DNA of 64,000 nucleotides from Rummeliibacillus pycnus_A (GTDB taxonomy: Bacteria; Bacillota; Bacilli; Bacillales_A; Planococcaceae), in contig NZ_CP132291.1 of the NCBI RefSeq assembly GCF_044359855.1, positions 3,844,001 through 3,908,000 of the forward strand. Direction: 5' to 3'. The notes below the pieces were generated by a model. That model was not told the origin of the DNA. It was given only the letters and a program-made list of their open reading frames with translations, and made no database searches. Position 1 is the stretch's first letter. Each line of letters opens with the position of its first letter. The translations under genes and the position numbers were made by a program. Shown here piece by piece: positions 25,838 through 34,486 of the stretch.

Positions 25838-27652
25838 TTATTTAACTTGATGAATTTCTTCAGTCAATGTTTCTAATTGATCAATTAACGAGCCGATAAA
25901 GGCAATAGTATCTTGCAGTGGTTTGTCTGTTGTAATATCTACACCAGCCATTTGAGCTAATTCAACAGGTGTTTTAGTACCACCGGCTTGAAGAACTTTT
26001 ATCCAGTCATCTACTGCAGGTTGACCTTCATGTAAAATACGTTGTGAAACTTGTGTAGAAATCGTAAGCCCAGCACTATAAGTGTAAGGGTATAAGCCCA
26101 TGTAATAGTGTGGTTGACGCATCCAAGTTAGCTCTGCACCTTCATTAATTTCTACGTCTTCTCCCCAGAACTCTTCTAAAACAGAGCGTTTTAAATTGTT
26201 TAAAATTGTTGCATTCACACTTTCTCCAGCATCTACTAATTCATACACTTTACGTTGATAAGCTGCTTCTAATAAGTGTGTAACAAAATTATGGTAGTAA
26301 GTACGTGCAATAATTGTAGCAATCACCCAACGTTTAAAGCGAGGGTCATCTGAATTATTTAACAAATAGTTAGCCACCAGCATTTCATTCATAGTTGATG
26401 GTGATTCTACAAAATAAGTAGATGATTCACTATTAAATAGTGATTGGTTTTTTTGCGCATTTCTGAAGTGACCAGCGTGACCAAGCTCATGAGCTAATAC
26501 AAAGACTTCATTCATGCGTTGTGTCCAAGAAATTAAAATATAGGAATGCGAACCATATGGACTAGCACAGAATGCACCTGTAGATTTACCTTCATTATTT
26601 GCAAAGTCAATCCAGCGATCATCAAATGCACGATCAATCATTTCGAGATAATCTTCACCCATAACAGCAAGCGCCTTTTTCATATAATCTCTTGATTCTT
26701 CGATTGTAATGGATGGTTCATAGTTTGGATCTAGTGAAATTTTCAAATCGGCAAATGTCATTTTTTCTAAGCCATGTTCTTTTTGTAAAAGTTTTGCATA
26801 GCGACGCATATGAGGAGCTAATTCTTTCATAATGACATCTATTTGACGATTGTATAAATCACGATCAACTTCTTGGTCAAATAACAAATAATCAGTTACA
26901 GAATCATAACCACGTAAATCAGCTATAGTCTTTTCTGTTTGAACATGAGTGTTATAAGTTTTAGCTGTTGTATGTTGATAGTTAGCAAGCTTTTCAGAAA
27001 AAGCTTTAAAAGCTTGACGACGAACATCGGTATCTGATTCTAATTCCCAATCGCCTTCAAAAAGGTTGTAGCTTAATGGGTAACTTTGATCACCAACAGT
27101 GAAGTTTTCAAATTTCATATCAACTAATTTCGCAGTATTGTACAAACCATAAGCGGCATCAAAAGTAGAACCAAGTGCAGCTAAAGTTTTTTCAACTTCA
27201 GGATGTAGTTGATACGCTTTTTTATCGATTAAGCGATTTATATAGTGAGAATAGCTCGGTGCTAATTTAATCGCTTCTTCTAATAATTCAGTAGGTAATT
27301 CTAAAATTTCGCTATGTACAAAAGATACTAAGCTAGCGATTTGGGAAGAAATTGTTCCAAATTTACTTGTACGAATTTGTGAAGCATCATTTGTTTGATC
27401 GACTTCAAGGTCTAATTCAACAAATGAACCAAATGGAATACTTGCTTCAACTAAAGCTTCATAATCAGAAATAACATCTACAATTTGCTTTGCATCTGTA
27501 ATATGACCTTGATATTTGGTGTTGAAATTTTTCGCATCTTCAAGGATTTTTTTGACACCGGCATTGTATGCCTCTTCATTTGGAACTAGATCTGATAAAT
27601 CCCAAGTCTCAGCAACAGGAACATCTTGACGTTTTAATATATTATCTATCAA
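25838..27652 (-). CDS. pepF: Oligoendopeptidase F, M3 metallopeptidase
   Basis: The product is about 604 residues. The zinc site HELGH lies in FVLAHELGHAGHF near 385, followed by the ES-STYFVESPSTMNEM stretch that supplies the third ligand Glu, as in the PepF branch of the M3 family. It cleaves short peptides in the cytoplasm. AAGGAG is directly adjacent to a GTG at 27661, too close to use, so the TTG eight bases downstream of it (27652) is chosen. The gene is monocistronic. Confidence 0.93.
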   Translation of the reverse strand: MIDNILKRQDVPVAETWDLSDLVPNEEAYNAGVKKILEDAKNFNTKYQGHITDAKQIVDVISDYEALVEASIPFGSFVELDLEVDQTNDASQIRTSKFGTISSQIASLVSFVHSEILELPTELLEEAIKLAPSYSHYINRLIDKKAYQLHPEVEKTLAALGSTFDAAYGLYNTAKLVDMKFENFTVGDQSYPLSYNLFEGDWELESDTDVRRQAFKAFSEKLANYQHTTAKTYNTHVQTEKTIADLRGYDSVTDYLLFDQEVDRDLYNRQIDVIMKELAPHMRRYAKLLQKEHGLEKMTFADLKISLDPNYEPSITIEESRDYMKKALAVMGEDYLEMIDRAFDDRWIDFANNEGKSTGAFCASPYGSHSYILISWTQRMNEVFVLAHELGHAGHFRNAQKNQSLFNSESSTYFVESPSTMNEMLVANYLLNNSDDPRFKRWVIATIIARTYYHNFVTHLLEAAYQRKVYELVDAGESVNATILNNLKRSVLEEFWGEDVEINEGAELTWMRQPHYYMGLYPYTYSAGLTISTQVSQRILHEGQPAVDDWIKVLQAGGTKTPVELAQMAGVDITTDKPLQDTIAFIGSLIDQLETLTEEIHQVK

Positions 27653-27739
27653 TTGAAACACTCCTTTATTACGTAATACGAATTATTTTTATTATAAATC
27701 GTATATTTCGTAAAGTAAAATATTTCAGATAAATCAGAG

Positions 27740-27787
27740 AAAAAAACCTAACGTTATATCCGGAAGAAGAGGGATCTATCGTTAGGT
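27740..27787 (-). terminator. Terminator of purC
   Basis: ACCTAACG (27746-27753) pairs with CGTTAGGT (27780-27787). On the minus strand the hairpin is followed by six T. Confidence 0.85.
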
Positions 27788-27795
27788 ATAGTGTA

Positions 27796-28482
27796 TTAAT
27801 TCGCTAACATTATTTTTTCGAGTTCTAATGGTTCAATGTATTCTTTACCTTTATAAGCGCGCATGTTCCCACCAGATATTTCATCGATTAATAATATTTC
27901 GCCAGTTTTTGCGTCACGGCCAAATTCTAACTTAATATCGTGTAGAGTTAACCCTTTTTTGGCTAATTCAGTTTTTACAAAATTTGAAATGTCAATAGTA
28001 TGCTGTTTTAATACTTCATATTCTTCTTCAGTTAAAATTTCTAGCATAGCTAATGCGTCCTTTGAAATAGGCGGATCTTGTCGTTCATCGTCTTTTATCG
28101 TTACTTCAACGAACGAGTCGAGTTCTTGGCCATCTTCAACATAAGCACCATAACGTTTTAAAAAACTACCATTTGCAAGGAATCGGCAAATAACTTCTAG
28201 CCCTTTGCCAAAAACAGTTGCAGGTTTCACAGTCATTGTAGCTTCATCGATGTTTGAAGAAATAAAATGTGTCGGAACATCGATAGCATTTAGTCTCTTA
28301 TAAAAGAATGTTGTTAAGCTAAGACCAGCGCGACCCGCACCATCAATCGTCAACCCAACAGTGTTTGCACCTGGATCAAATACCCCATTTTCACCAGTAA
28401 CATCATCCTTAAACTGTAATACTAAATGACTATCATCTACTTTAAATACATCCTTTGTTTTTCCTTTGTAAATCAGTTCCAT
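27796..28482 (-). CDS. purC: SAICAR synthase, standalone
   Basis: The 228-residue product starts ELIYKGKTKDVFKV, the N-terminal nucleotide-binding hairpin of PurC, then FKDDVTGENGVFDPGAN, a CRFLANGSFLKRYG segment, KLEFGRDAKTGEILLIDEIS with metal-binding Glu and Asp, and a closing GGNMRA. It ligates aspartate to CAIR in purine synthesis. It lies outside any pur operon and is a little shorter than the usual 235-240 residues. A second copy may exist in the main operon elsewhere. Confidence 0.92.
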   Translation of the reverse strand: MELIYKGKTKDVFKVDDSHLVLQFKDDVTGENGVFDPGANTVGLTIDGAGRAGLSLTTFFYKRLNAIDVPTHFISSNIDEATMTVKPATVFGKGLEVICRFLANGSFLKRYGAYVEDGQELDSFVEVTIKDDERQDPPISKDALAMLEILTEEEYEVLKQHTIDISNFVKTELAKKGLTLHDIKLEFGRDAKTGEILLIDEISGGNMRAYKGKEYIEPLELEKIMLAN

Positions 28483-28586
28483 TTTTCATACCCCCATTTC
28501 AATGTTATTGTAAGTTATTGTTATTGGTAATAGTGAAAAAAATCTTAAAAAAAGGAAAAATAGCACAAATAAATAAATAAAATGAT

Positions 28587-28620
28587 AAAAAAGTAGTAAA
28601 CCCATATGGATTTACTACTT
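28587..28620 (-). terminator. Terminator of gdhA
   Basis: AAGTAGTAAACCC pairs with GGATTTACTACTT around CATATG. On the minus strand it is followed by a T6 run. Confidence 0.88.
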
Positions 28621-28640
28621 TAGAAAATTGATTTATTGAT

Positions 28641-30014
28641 TTAAATTACACCTTGTCCGATCATTGCGTCGGCTACTTTTAAGAAACCTGCAATGTTCGC
28701 ACCGATTAATAGATTTCCTTCATGACCAAATTCTTTCGAAGCTTCTACACTGTTTAGATAAATTGATTTCATAATGTCATGTAGTTTTTCGTCTACTTCT
28801 TCAAAAGTCCAGAATAGACGCATACTATTTTGTGCCATTTCTAATGCTGAAACGGCTACACCACCTGCATTTGCTGCTTTGGCAGGAGCAAATAGTACTT
28901 TATTTTCAAAGTAGACATTAATTGCTTGTAGAGTAGATGGCATATTAGCACCTTCACCAACAGCTTTCACGCCATTCTTTACAAGGATTTTTGCTGACCC
29001 TTCATCGATTTCATTTTGTGTTGCACATGGAAGGGCAATGTGGCATGGGATTGTCCAAATACCATTGCACCCTTCTTTGTAAGTTGCATCTGGATGTATT
29101 TCAACATATTCTTTAATACGACCGTGACGCACTTCTTTAATTTCTTTAACTGTATCTAAGTTGATACCATTTGGATCATAAATATAGCCATTAGAATCAG
29201 AACAAGCTACAACTTTCGCGCCTAATTGTTGCGCTTTTTCAATTGCGTAAGTTGAAACGTTACCTGAACCAGATACGACAACAGTTGCACCATTGAATGT
29301 CATATCAATTTCTTTTAACATTTCTTGTACGAAGTAAACGCAGCCATAGCCAGTAGCTTCTTTACGAGCTAAAGATCCACCAAAGCGAGGTAATTTACCT
29401 GTAATCACACCTGGTTCATATGCACCACGGATGCGGTTGTATTGACCAAATAAGAAACCAATTTCACGAGCTCCCACACCGATGTCACCAGCTGGTACGT
29501 CAACATCTGGTCCAATATATTTGTGTAACTCTGTCATGAATGCTTGACAGAAGCGCATGATTTCAGCATCTGATTTACCTTTAGGATCAAAATCTGAACC
29601 ACCTTTAGCACCGCCTATTGGTTGGCCAGTTAAAGAGTTTTTGAAAATTTGTTCAAAACCTAAGAATTTAATGATACTTTCGTTTACGGATGGATGGAAG
29701 CGAAGACCACCTTTGTAAGGGCCAATTGCAGAACTGTATTGTACACGATATCCACGGTTTACTTGGATTTTACCATTGTCATCTTCCCAAGAAACACGGA
29801 ACTTTACAACACGCTCAGGTTCAACAATTCGTTCTAAAAGGCTTGCTTGCATATATTCAGGACGCTTAGCAAAGACAGGTGTTAAAGAATAGAGAATTTC
29901 TTTTACTGCTTGTAAAAACTCAGGTTCATGCCCATGATGTTCTTTAAGATTGTTATACACTTTATCAATATACTCAGTTGCTGTTTTTTGTGAATCTGAC
30001 ATAGTTGTTACCAT
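28641..30014 (-). CDS. gdhA: Glutamate dehydrogenase, NADP-type hexameric
   Basis: The 457-residue product has the hexameric small-subunit pattern: YKGGLRFHPSVN, GGAKGGSDFDPKGKSDAE (catalytic Lys), DVPAGDIGVGAREIGFLFGQY, and the Rossmann GSGNVS with SDSNG after strand 2, as in NADP-dependent anabolic enzymes. It forms glutamate from 2-oxoglutarate, ammonia and NADPH. GGGGG stands nine bases before the ATG. The promoter's -10 TATAAT (30117-30122 on the minus strand) is flanked by a perfect cre site, so CcpA likely controls it. Confidence 0.94.
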   Translation of the reverse strand: MVTTMSDSQKTATEYIDKVYNNLKEHHGHEPEFLQAVKEILYSLTPVFAKRPEYMQASLLERIVEPERVVKFRVSWEDDNGKIQVNRGYRVQYSSAIGPYKGGLRFHPSVNESIIKFLGFEQIFKNSLTGQPIGGAKGGSDFDPKGKSDAEIMRFCQAFMTELHKYIGPDVDVPAGDIGVGAREIGFLFGQYNRIRGAYEPGVITGKLPRFGGSLARKEATGYGCVYFVQEMLKEIDMTFNGATVVVSGSGNVSTYAIEKAQQLGAKVVACSDSNGYIYDPNGINLDTVKEIKEVRHGRIKEYVEIHPDATYKEGCNGIWTIPCHIALPCATQNEIDEGSAKILVKNGVKAVGEGANMPSTLQAINVYFENKVLFAPAKAANAGGVAVSALEMAQNSMRLFWTFEEVDEKLHDIMKSIYLNSVEASKEFGHEGNLLIGANIAGFLKVADAMIGQGVI

Positions 30015-30116
30015 TAAGAAAAACCCCCATATAATTTTGACTTATAAACATATATTAGACATAATCAAATGGGTTTTCAATCTCTGAAAATTATAAAAAT
30101 GCAAAATTGATAGATA

Positions 30117-30138
30117 ATTATACGTGAAAACGCTAACA
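30117..30138 (-). promoter_or_regulatory. gdhA promoter with cre site
   Basis: TGAAAACGCTAACA (30125-30138) satisfies TGWAANCGNTNWCA at every position. It lies three bases from the minus-strand -10 TATAAT (30117-30122), inside the -35/-10 spacer, a position where bound CcpA would block RNA polymerase. Confidence 0.7.
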
Positions 30139-30207
30139 ATTGTGACAATTTAGCAAATTAATGTTAGGTTAACTAATAAGGTAAACTATATATAGGAGGG
30201 AAGTCAG

Positions 30208-30663
30208 ATGTCAAAAATATGTATAGATGCCGATGGCTGTCCTGTTGTATCAGAGACCATTCAAATAGCAAAGGAATTTCAATTAGAAGTAATTATCTTT
30301 TGTGATACATCTCACCATTTTGAAATAGAAGGGGTGAAAACCGTAATCGTGTCAAAAGGTGCAGATGCAGTCGATTTTGCACTAGTCAATCAAATCCATA
30401 AAGGGGACATTACAATCACTCAAGACTATGGACTCGCCGCGATGGTGTTAGCTAGGGGTGCTTATGTGATGAATCAAAATGGTTTGCAATATACTTCGAA
30501 GAATATTGATCAGCTTTTATATTCACGGCATTTTAATCAGAAAATTCGTCAAGCTGGAGGTCGTACAAAAGGTCCTAAAAAAAGAACAAAAGAAATAAAT
30601 GATAAATTTATTGATAATTTCCGAAAATTGTGTGAACATGTTATAAAAAATAGTAATGGATAA
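30208..30663 (+). CDS. yqxD: YqxD/YaiI family (DUF188) protein
   Basis: The 151-residue PIN/NYN-like fold protein starts MSKICIDADGCPVVSE with the paired acidic DADGCP motif. It continues through FCDTSHH, TQDYGLAAMVLARGA and the basic C-terminal GGRTKGPKKRT, all hallmarks of UPF0178. The acidic residues suggest a metal-dependent nuclease-like site, but no activity is established. AGGAGGGAAG precedes the ATG. A shared terminator separates it from the convergent squalene/phytoene synthase gene. Confidence 0.93.
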   Translation: MSKICIDADGCPVVSETIQIAKEFQLEVIIFCDTSHHFEIEGVKTVIVSKGADAVDFALVNQIHKGDITITQDYGLAAMVLARGAYVMNQNGLQYTSKNIDQLLYSRHFNQKIRQAGGRTKGPKKRTKEINDKFIDNFRKLCEHVIKNSNG

Positions 30664-30679
30664 ACAATGTAGTGTATAA

Positions 30680-30711
30680 AAAAAGCTGGTTGCATATTCG
30701 CTACCAGCTTT
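30680..30711. terminator. Bidirectional terminator
   Basis: AAAGCTGGT pairs with ACCAGCTTT around a short loop, between two convergent genes. Confidence 0.85.
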
Positions 30712-30725
30712 CATACTATAAAATT

Positions 30726-31544
30726 CTACTCTGCTGTAACTTCCTCTACAGTTTGTTCCACTTCTTTACGAGTCATCTTTTCATGACCTTTGAGCATGGC
30801 TTCAAGCGTTTTATGAGCTAATGCTAATGGGATTTTACAGAACATTAATACACTACGTTTTGGAATGCTTTTATTATATTCGTCTGCTTTAGCTAAATTT
30901 TCTTGCGCATATTTAAATAAATCATCGCGTGTCCAACCCTCTGGAACAAAGCTTACTCCACGTTCTTTATCTTCTTCTTGATTACGCAAAATATTGACAG
31001 CTTGTAAGCCACGACCATATCCGATTGCAAGCTCACGATCTGTTTCGATACCCGCTCCCCAACGCCAAATATCAGAAAGCATTGTGCCAACAAGACCTGC
31101 AACATAGTAAGTATATTCATCTAAATCTTCTTTTGTTTTAACAATCCAGCCTTTAGCTGCCCATTTTGCCATACCTTCTGCCATTTCACTAGTTGAAGCA
31201 GCTACTGTATCTCGAATTTCATCTGGGCAAAGGGATAACCAGTCTGCAAGACGCAAAGAAACTTCAGGTAATTGATCTGCATATGGTTCTAATAATTTTT
31301 GATAAGCTTCATTATCAAAAGGTTTTAATAATAATTTGCTTGTTGCATTTAGTAAATCTGTTTTTATTTGATTTGGCAATTCTTTATGATCTTCGATTTC
31401 ATCGATTGCGCGCATGCATAAGTAAGCTGTTGCAACAGTAGTTTTTAACTCTTTATCTAAAAAGGTTATAGGAATAAAGAAAGTTCGGCTTGTCGCTTTT
31501 AAAACGGCCATTGCTTCTTTATATAATTCTTTTTGTTGTTTCAA
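30726..31544 (-). CDS. Squalene/phytoene synthase family protein
   Basis: The product is about 272 residues. The first aspartate-rich motif reads CMRAIDEIED (about 40-50) and the second AVNILRNQEEDKERG, in the place of NxxxDxxxD. YGRGLQ precedes it as in trans-isoprenyl head-to-head synthases. Family enzymes join two prenyl diphosphates to squalene, dehydrosqualene or phytoene. No desaturase or cyclase gene is near, so the product is unclear. The start is the TTG nine bases after GGAGG; an upstream ATG (31574) lies before that ribosome site. Confidence 0.85.
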   Translation of the reverse strand: MKQQKELYKEAMAVLKATSRTFFIPITFLDKELKTTVATAYLCMRAIDEIEDHKELPNQIKTDLLNATSKLLLKPFDNEAYQKLLEPYADQLPEVSLRLADWLSLCPDEIRDTVAASTSEMAEGMAKWAAKGWIVKTKEDLDEYTYYVAGLVGTMLSDIWRWGAGIETDRELAIGYGRGLQAVNILRNQEEDKERGVSFVPEGWTRDDLFKYAQENLAKADEYNKSIPKRSVLMFCKIPLALAHKTLEAMLKGHEKMTRKEVEQTVEEVTAE

Positions 31545-31665
31545 TTGGGACTTCCTCCGTTCGATGTAAAGCATTAACTATATCCTATCTCAAATTCGGC
31601 AAAATAGAAAATTAAATCTACATTTAAGTTTAAATCTTTTGCTTAAAAAATTTTCAAATGCTATT

Positions 31666-31681
31666 ATTTAGACGTCTAAAT
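31666..31681. promoter_or_regulatory. 16-base palindrome, likely MarR operator
   Basis: ATTTAGACGTCTAAAT is a perfect palindrome 26 bases before the SDR start codon, in the promoter of an SDR-MarR operon. Size and position fit a MarR-family site. Confidence 0.6.
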
Positions 31682-31707
31682 TTTTAACGTTAAAGGAGAT
31701 TTTGCAA

Positions 31708-32442
31708 ATGGGTAGATTAGAAAATAAAATTACAATTGTAACTGGTGGAGCATCAGGTATGGGAGCTAAAATGGCAGAATTATTTGCTAAAGAAGGAGCA
31801 ACAGTTATCGCTGCTGATATTAGTGAGGAAAACTTAGATAAAATCGCTGAAATTGATGGCGTTGAAGGTATGAAACTTGATGTTACTTCTGACGAAAACT
31901 GGGCAGAACTAACAAAAGCTATCGTTGAAAAATATGGACGTATTGATATCTTAATCAACAACGCAGGTATTTCATCTCAAAAATCACCTGATGATATTAC
32001 TGCAGATGATTGGGCGTTGATACACAAAATCAACTCATTTGGTCCGTTCTTAGGGATCAAACATGTTAAACCATATATGAAGGAAGCTGGTAAAGGATCA
32101 ATTGTTAACACATGTTCTTACACTGCATTAATCGGTTCAGGTACAAACTCTTATACAGCTTCTAAAGGATCATTAAGAGCAATTGCACGTGCTGCAGCTG
32201 CTGAACTTGGTAAATTTAATATCCGAGTAAACACTGTATTCCCAGGTGTGATTGAAACTCCTATGACAGCTAATATAGGTCAATTTAAAGAAGCTATGGA
32301 TATGTTAATCCGTGCAACTCCAATGGGCCGTCTTGGTAAACCAGAAGAAGTTGCGAATGCATCATTATTCTTAGCGTCTGATGAAGCTTCCTACATCACT
32401 GGTGCAGAATTAGTAATTGATGGTGGCTATTCGGCACAATAA
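31708..32442 (+). CDS. Short-chain dehydrogenase/reductase
   Basis: The 244-residue classical SDR has a TGGASGMG cofactor loop (near 12), ADIS after strand 2, NNAG, catalytic Ser in NTCSYTA and Tyr-x3-Lys in SYTASKG, and the closing SYITGAELVIDGGYSAQ. The Asp after strand 2 suits NAD(H). It is an oxidoreductase of unknown alcohol or ketone, in the 3-oxoacyl-reductase/20-beta-hydroxysteroid dehydrogenase-like group. The ATG at 31708 lies nine bases after GGAG and is preferred over an in-frame TTG. It is co-transcribed with the MarR gene 24 bases downstream. Confidence 0.9.
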   Translation: MGRLENKITIVTGGASGMGAKMAELFAKEGATVIAADISEENLDKIAEIDGVEGMKLDVTSDENWAELTKAIVEKYGRIDILINNAGISSQKSPDDITADDWALIHKINSFGPFLGIKHVKPYMKEAGKGSIVNTCSYTALIGSGTNSYTASKGSLRAIARAAAAELGKFNIRVNTVFPGVIETPMTANIGQFKEAMDMLIRATPMGRLGKPEEVANASLFLASDEASYITGAELVIDGGYSAQ

Positions 32443-32466
32443 TTTATATAAAAGAGGTGGAAGAGC

Positions 32467-32886
32467 ATGCAAGAAAATCCAACCCTATTTGAATTACTTC
32501 ATGAGATGGATAAAGTAAATGCGAAAATGATTTTGCGTTGGAAAAAACTTTTCCAAGTTAACATAGGCATATCTCATATATTAGTTCTTAGTTATTTAAA
32601 AGATAATGGTCCAAGCAGACCTTCAGATATTGCCAAATATCTAGAGTTTGCACCCGCATCTTTAACGCATTTATCGGACAAGTTAATTACCAATAATTAC
32701 TGTCTTCGAAAAGCAGACTCTGAAGATCGTCGTATCTCTTATTTAGCATTAACACAGTTAGGATTAGATGTACTGGAACAAGCAACAGTACTAGGTCAAG
32801 AACTGAAAAAAGATTATTTCAAAGTCTTAACGGATGACGAAATCACACAAATGCTCTTGATATATACTAAATTAAATAATCAATAA
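32467..32886 (+). CDS. MarR-family regulator of the SDR operon
   Basis: The 139-residue winged helix protein has HTH PSRPSDIAKYLEFAPASLTHLSDKL (about 49-73), then the wing with ADSEDRRISYLALTQLG, the DxR motif of MarR proteins. AGAGGTGG precedes the ATG. Being second in the operon with a palindrome at the operon promoter, it probably represses its own operon until a ligand, perhaps the SDR substrate, binds. Confidence 0.9.
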   Translation: MQENPTLFELLHEMDKVNAKMILRWKKLFQVNIGISHILVLSYLKDNGPSRPSDIAKYLEFAPASLTHLSDKLITNNYCLRKADSEDRRISYLALTQLGLDVLEQATVLGQELKKDYFKVLTDDEITQMLLIYTKLNNQ

Positions 32887-32927
32887 TAAAAGAGTTCCAT
32901 TCCCGCCTACAGGAATGGAACTCTTTA
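32887..32927 (+). terminator. Terminator of the SDR-MarR operon
   Basis: AAAGAGTTCCATTCC pairs perfectly with GGAATGGAACTCTTT around an eight-base loop. Confidence 0.93.
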
Positions 32928-33180
32928 TTATATTGTTGAAGTCAGATGTAATTAAAAGCGGAGGGCAATCTTTTAGCTGCAGCTACTTGCAGGTTCGAAT
33001 CGGTGTTGATAATCGTTTATTACCTGTAAAAGGATTATTCCTCTTTCTTCTGCAATTTTATTTTTCTTAAATTCGTAATCCATTTGTATTCTGCATAGCG
33101 TCTCCTCATAAATAAACATCCTTTTATTCTAATTTGTAAAAGCATTTGATTGCCTATATTTCTATGGGGATATATATCTT

Positions 33181-33216
33181 TGAAAGCATTTTCAAAGTAT
33201 AGCCATTATGCTATAA
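33181..33216 (+). promoter_or_regulatory. Promoter with near-consensus cre, no intact gene behind it
   Basis: TGAAAGCATTTTCA (33181-33194) is a symmetric cre with one deviation (A for G in the central CG). TTTTCA and TATAAT, 17 bases apart, give a promoter overlapping it. The region 32928-33180 holds no gene I can support. Confidence 0.45.
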
Positions 33217-33259
33217 TATGAAAAAATTAAGTGGTATTATCTGATAGGAATTATAACCG

Positions 33260-33475
33260 TTGGCTGTTGTAAAAATTGATATGCAAAGAGACACATTGTT
33301 TCCGGTATTTGAAGTCGATTACATATGACAGGCTTTGACTAAAGCTGTTTAGATTAGACTAGAAAAAGCAAGTCAAACAGTTGTAGTAGGAATCAATCCT
33401 CTACCAAGCAAAGTAAAACAAAAATGCAAATTGAACATTCTAATATTACGGAGTAAAGTGTTAGTGGGCGATTAA
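33260..33475 (+). pseudogene. Possible decayed ORF with two internal stops
   Basis: From a TTG at 33260 one frame runs to the TAA at 33473-33475, interrupted only by TGA (33326-33328) and TAG (33350-33352). It reads MAVVKIDMQRDTLFPVFEVD at the start and RLEKASQTVVVGINPLPSKV after the stops. I recognise no family. The cre-promoter in front suggests a gene once stood here, but chance cannot be excluded in such a short frame. Confidence 0.25.
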
Positions 33476-33488
33476 AAAGGAGATTTGT

Positions 33489-34319
33489 ATGACAAAGGCA
33501 ATAGGAATAGACGCTGGGGGAACGCTGACAAAGTTGGCATATTTAAATGATCAGCATGAAATACAGCTAAAGCATTTCCCGTCAAATGATTTACCAGCTA
33601 TACTAGAATGGATTCAGCAACAAGAAGATATCGAAGAAATTGGTCTAACAGGTGGCCGAACAGGACAAATTAAGGCGATGTTAGATTCGGATAAATCGAT
33701 TCACTATATAGTAGAATTCGAAGCTACGTTGAAGGGGGTTCGCTACCAATTAGCGAAAGAAGACCATCAATTTGATAAAAGTATTATTACGAATGTAGGC
33801 ACTGGTACTTCTATTCATTATATGGATGACATGGAGCATATGAGAGTGGGAGGAACAGGTGTAGGTGGAGGTACTTTAATCGGTCTTGCAGCTTTAACTA
33901 CAGGTATTAAAGATTATAAGGAAATACTTCAGCTTGCTAAAAATGGTAACCGACAAGATATTGATTTGTTGGTGGAAGAGATTTTTCAAGGCATTGAGAC
34001 GCCAGTCGAGCTAAAACCTTCCTTAACTGCTAGTAATTTCGGAAAAGTGGGTATAAAAGAATCTGCAGAATACGAATCAGCAGATATTTTAGCAACTGTA
34101 CAAGGTTTAGTAGGTGAAGTAATTACGACACTAAGTATTCAATTAGCTGAACAAATGGATGTTGAGCATATTATCTATATTGGTACAACACTAGACCAAA
34201 ATGACAAGTTGCGAGAAATAATCGCCGACTATACTATTTTAAAAAAGAAAACGCCTGTTTTTTTAGAAGATCATGGTTTCAGTGGAGCTATTGGAGCTTT
34301 AATGAATATTATGGAATAA
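33489..34319 (+). CDS. coaW: Type II pantothenate kinase
   Basis: The 276-residue ASKHA-fold kinase starts GIDAGGTLTKLAY (phosphate-1 loop), with LTGGRTGQ, NVGTGTSIHYMD (phosphate-2) and GGTGVGGGTLIGL, then YIGTTLDQN and a closing LEDHGFSGAIGAL, all typical of the staphylococcal/bacillar CoaW. It phosphorylates pantothenate, the first step of CoA synthesis. AAAAAGGAG precedes the ATG. A terminator follows. Confidence 0.94.
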   Translation: MTKAIGIDAGGTLTKLAYLNDQHEIQLKHFPSNDLPAILEWIQQQEDIEEIGLTGGRTGQIKAMLDSDKSIHYIVEFEATLKGVRYQLAKEDHQFDKSIITNVGTGTSIHYMDDMEHMRVGGTGVGGGTLIGLAALTTGIKDYKEILQLAKNGNRQDIDLLVEEIFQGIETPVELKPSLTASNFGKVGIKESAEYESADILATVQGLVGEVITTLSIQLAEQMDVEHIIYIGTTLDQNDKLREIIADYTILKKKTPVFLEDHGFSGAIGALMNIME

Positions 34320-34326
34320 TCAAAAG

Positions 34327-34362
34327 ACTTAATAGCCCGGTAAGCGGTTATTAAGTTTTTTT
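34327..34362 (+). terminator. Terminator of coaW
   Basis: ACTTAATAGCC pairs with GGTTATTAAGT, then T7. Confidence 0.88.
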
Positions 34363-34451
34363 ATTGTATTAATACAATGTTAGCGATTTCATTTTTGTGG
34401 TATGACAAAAACTATTTACAAATATAAAACTTAGGAATACACTAATTATAG

Positions 34452-34471
34452 TTATTTACCTAGGTAAATAA
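34452..34471. promoter_or_regulatory. 20-base perfect palindrome, MarR operator candidate
   Basis: The half-site TTATTTACCT is mirrored exactly by AGGTAAATAA. It ends just upstream of the ACGGAGGAC ribosome site of the MarR gene, so bound repressor would block this promoter. Confidence 0.65.
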
Positions 34472-34486
34472 TATACGGAGGACATT

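Noticed and set aside
32950..33010. GGTTCGAATC sequence resembling a tRNA T-loop
   Set aside because: The flanking bases do not form a T stem or acceptor, so no tRNA or remnant can be folded.
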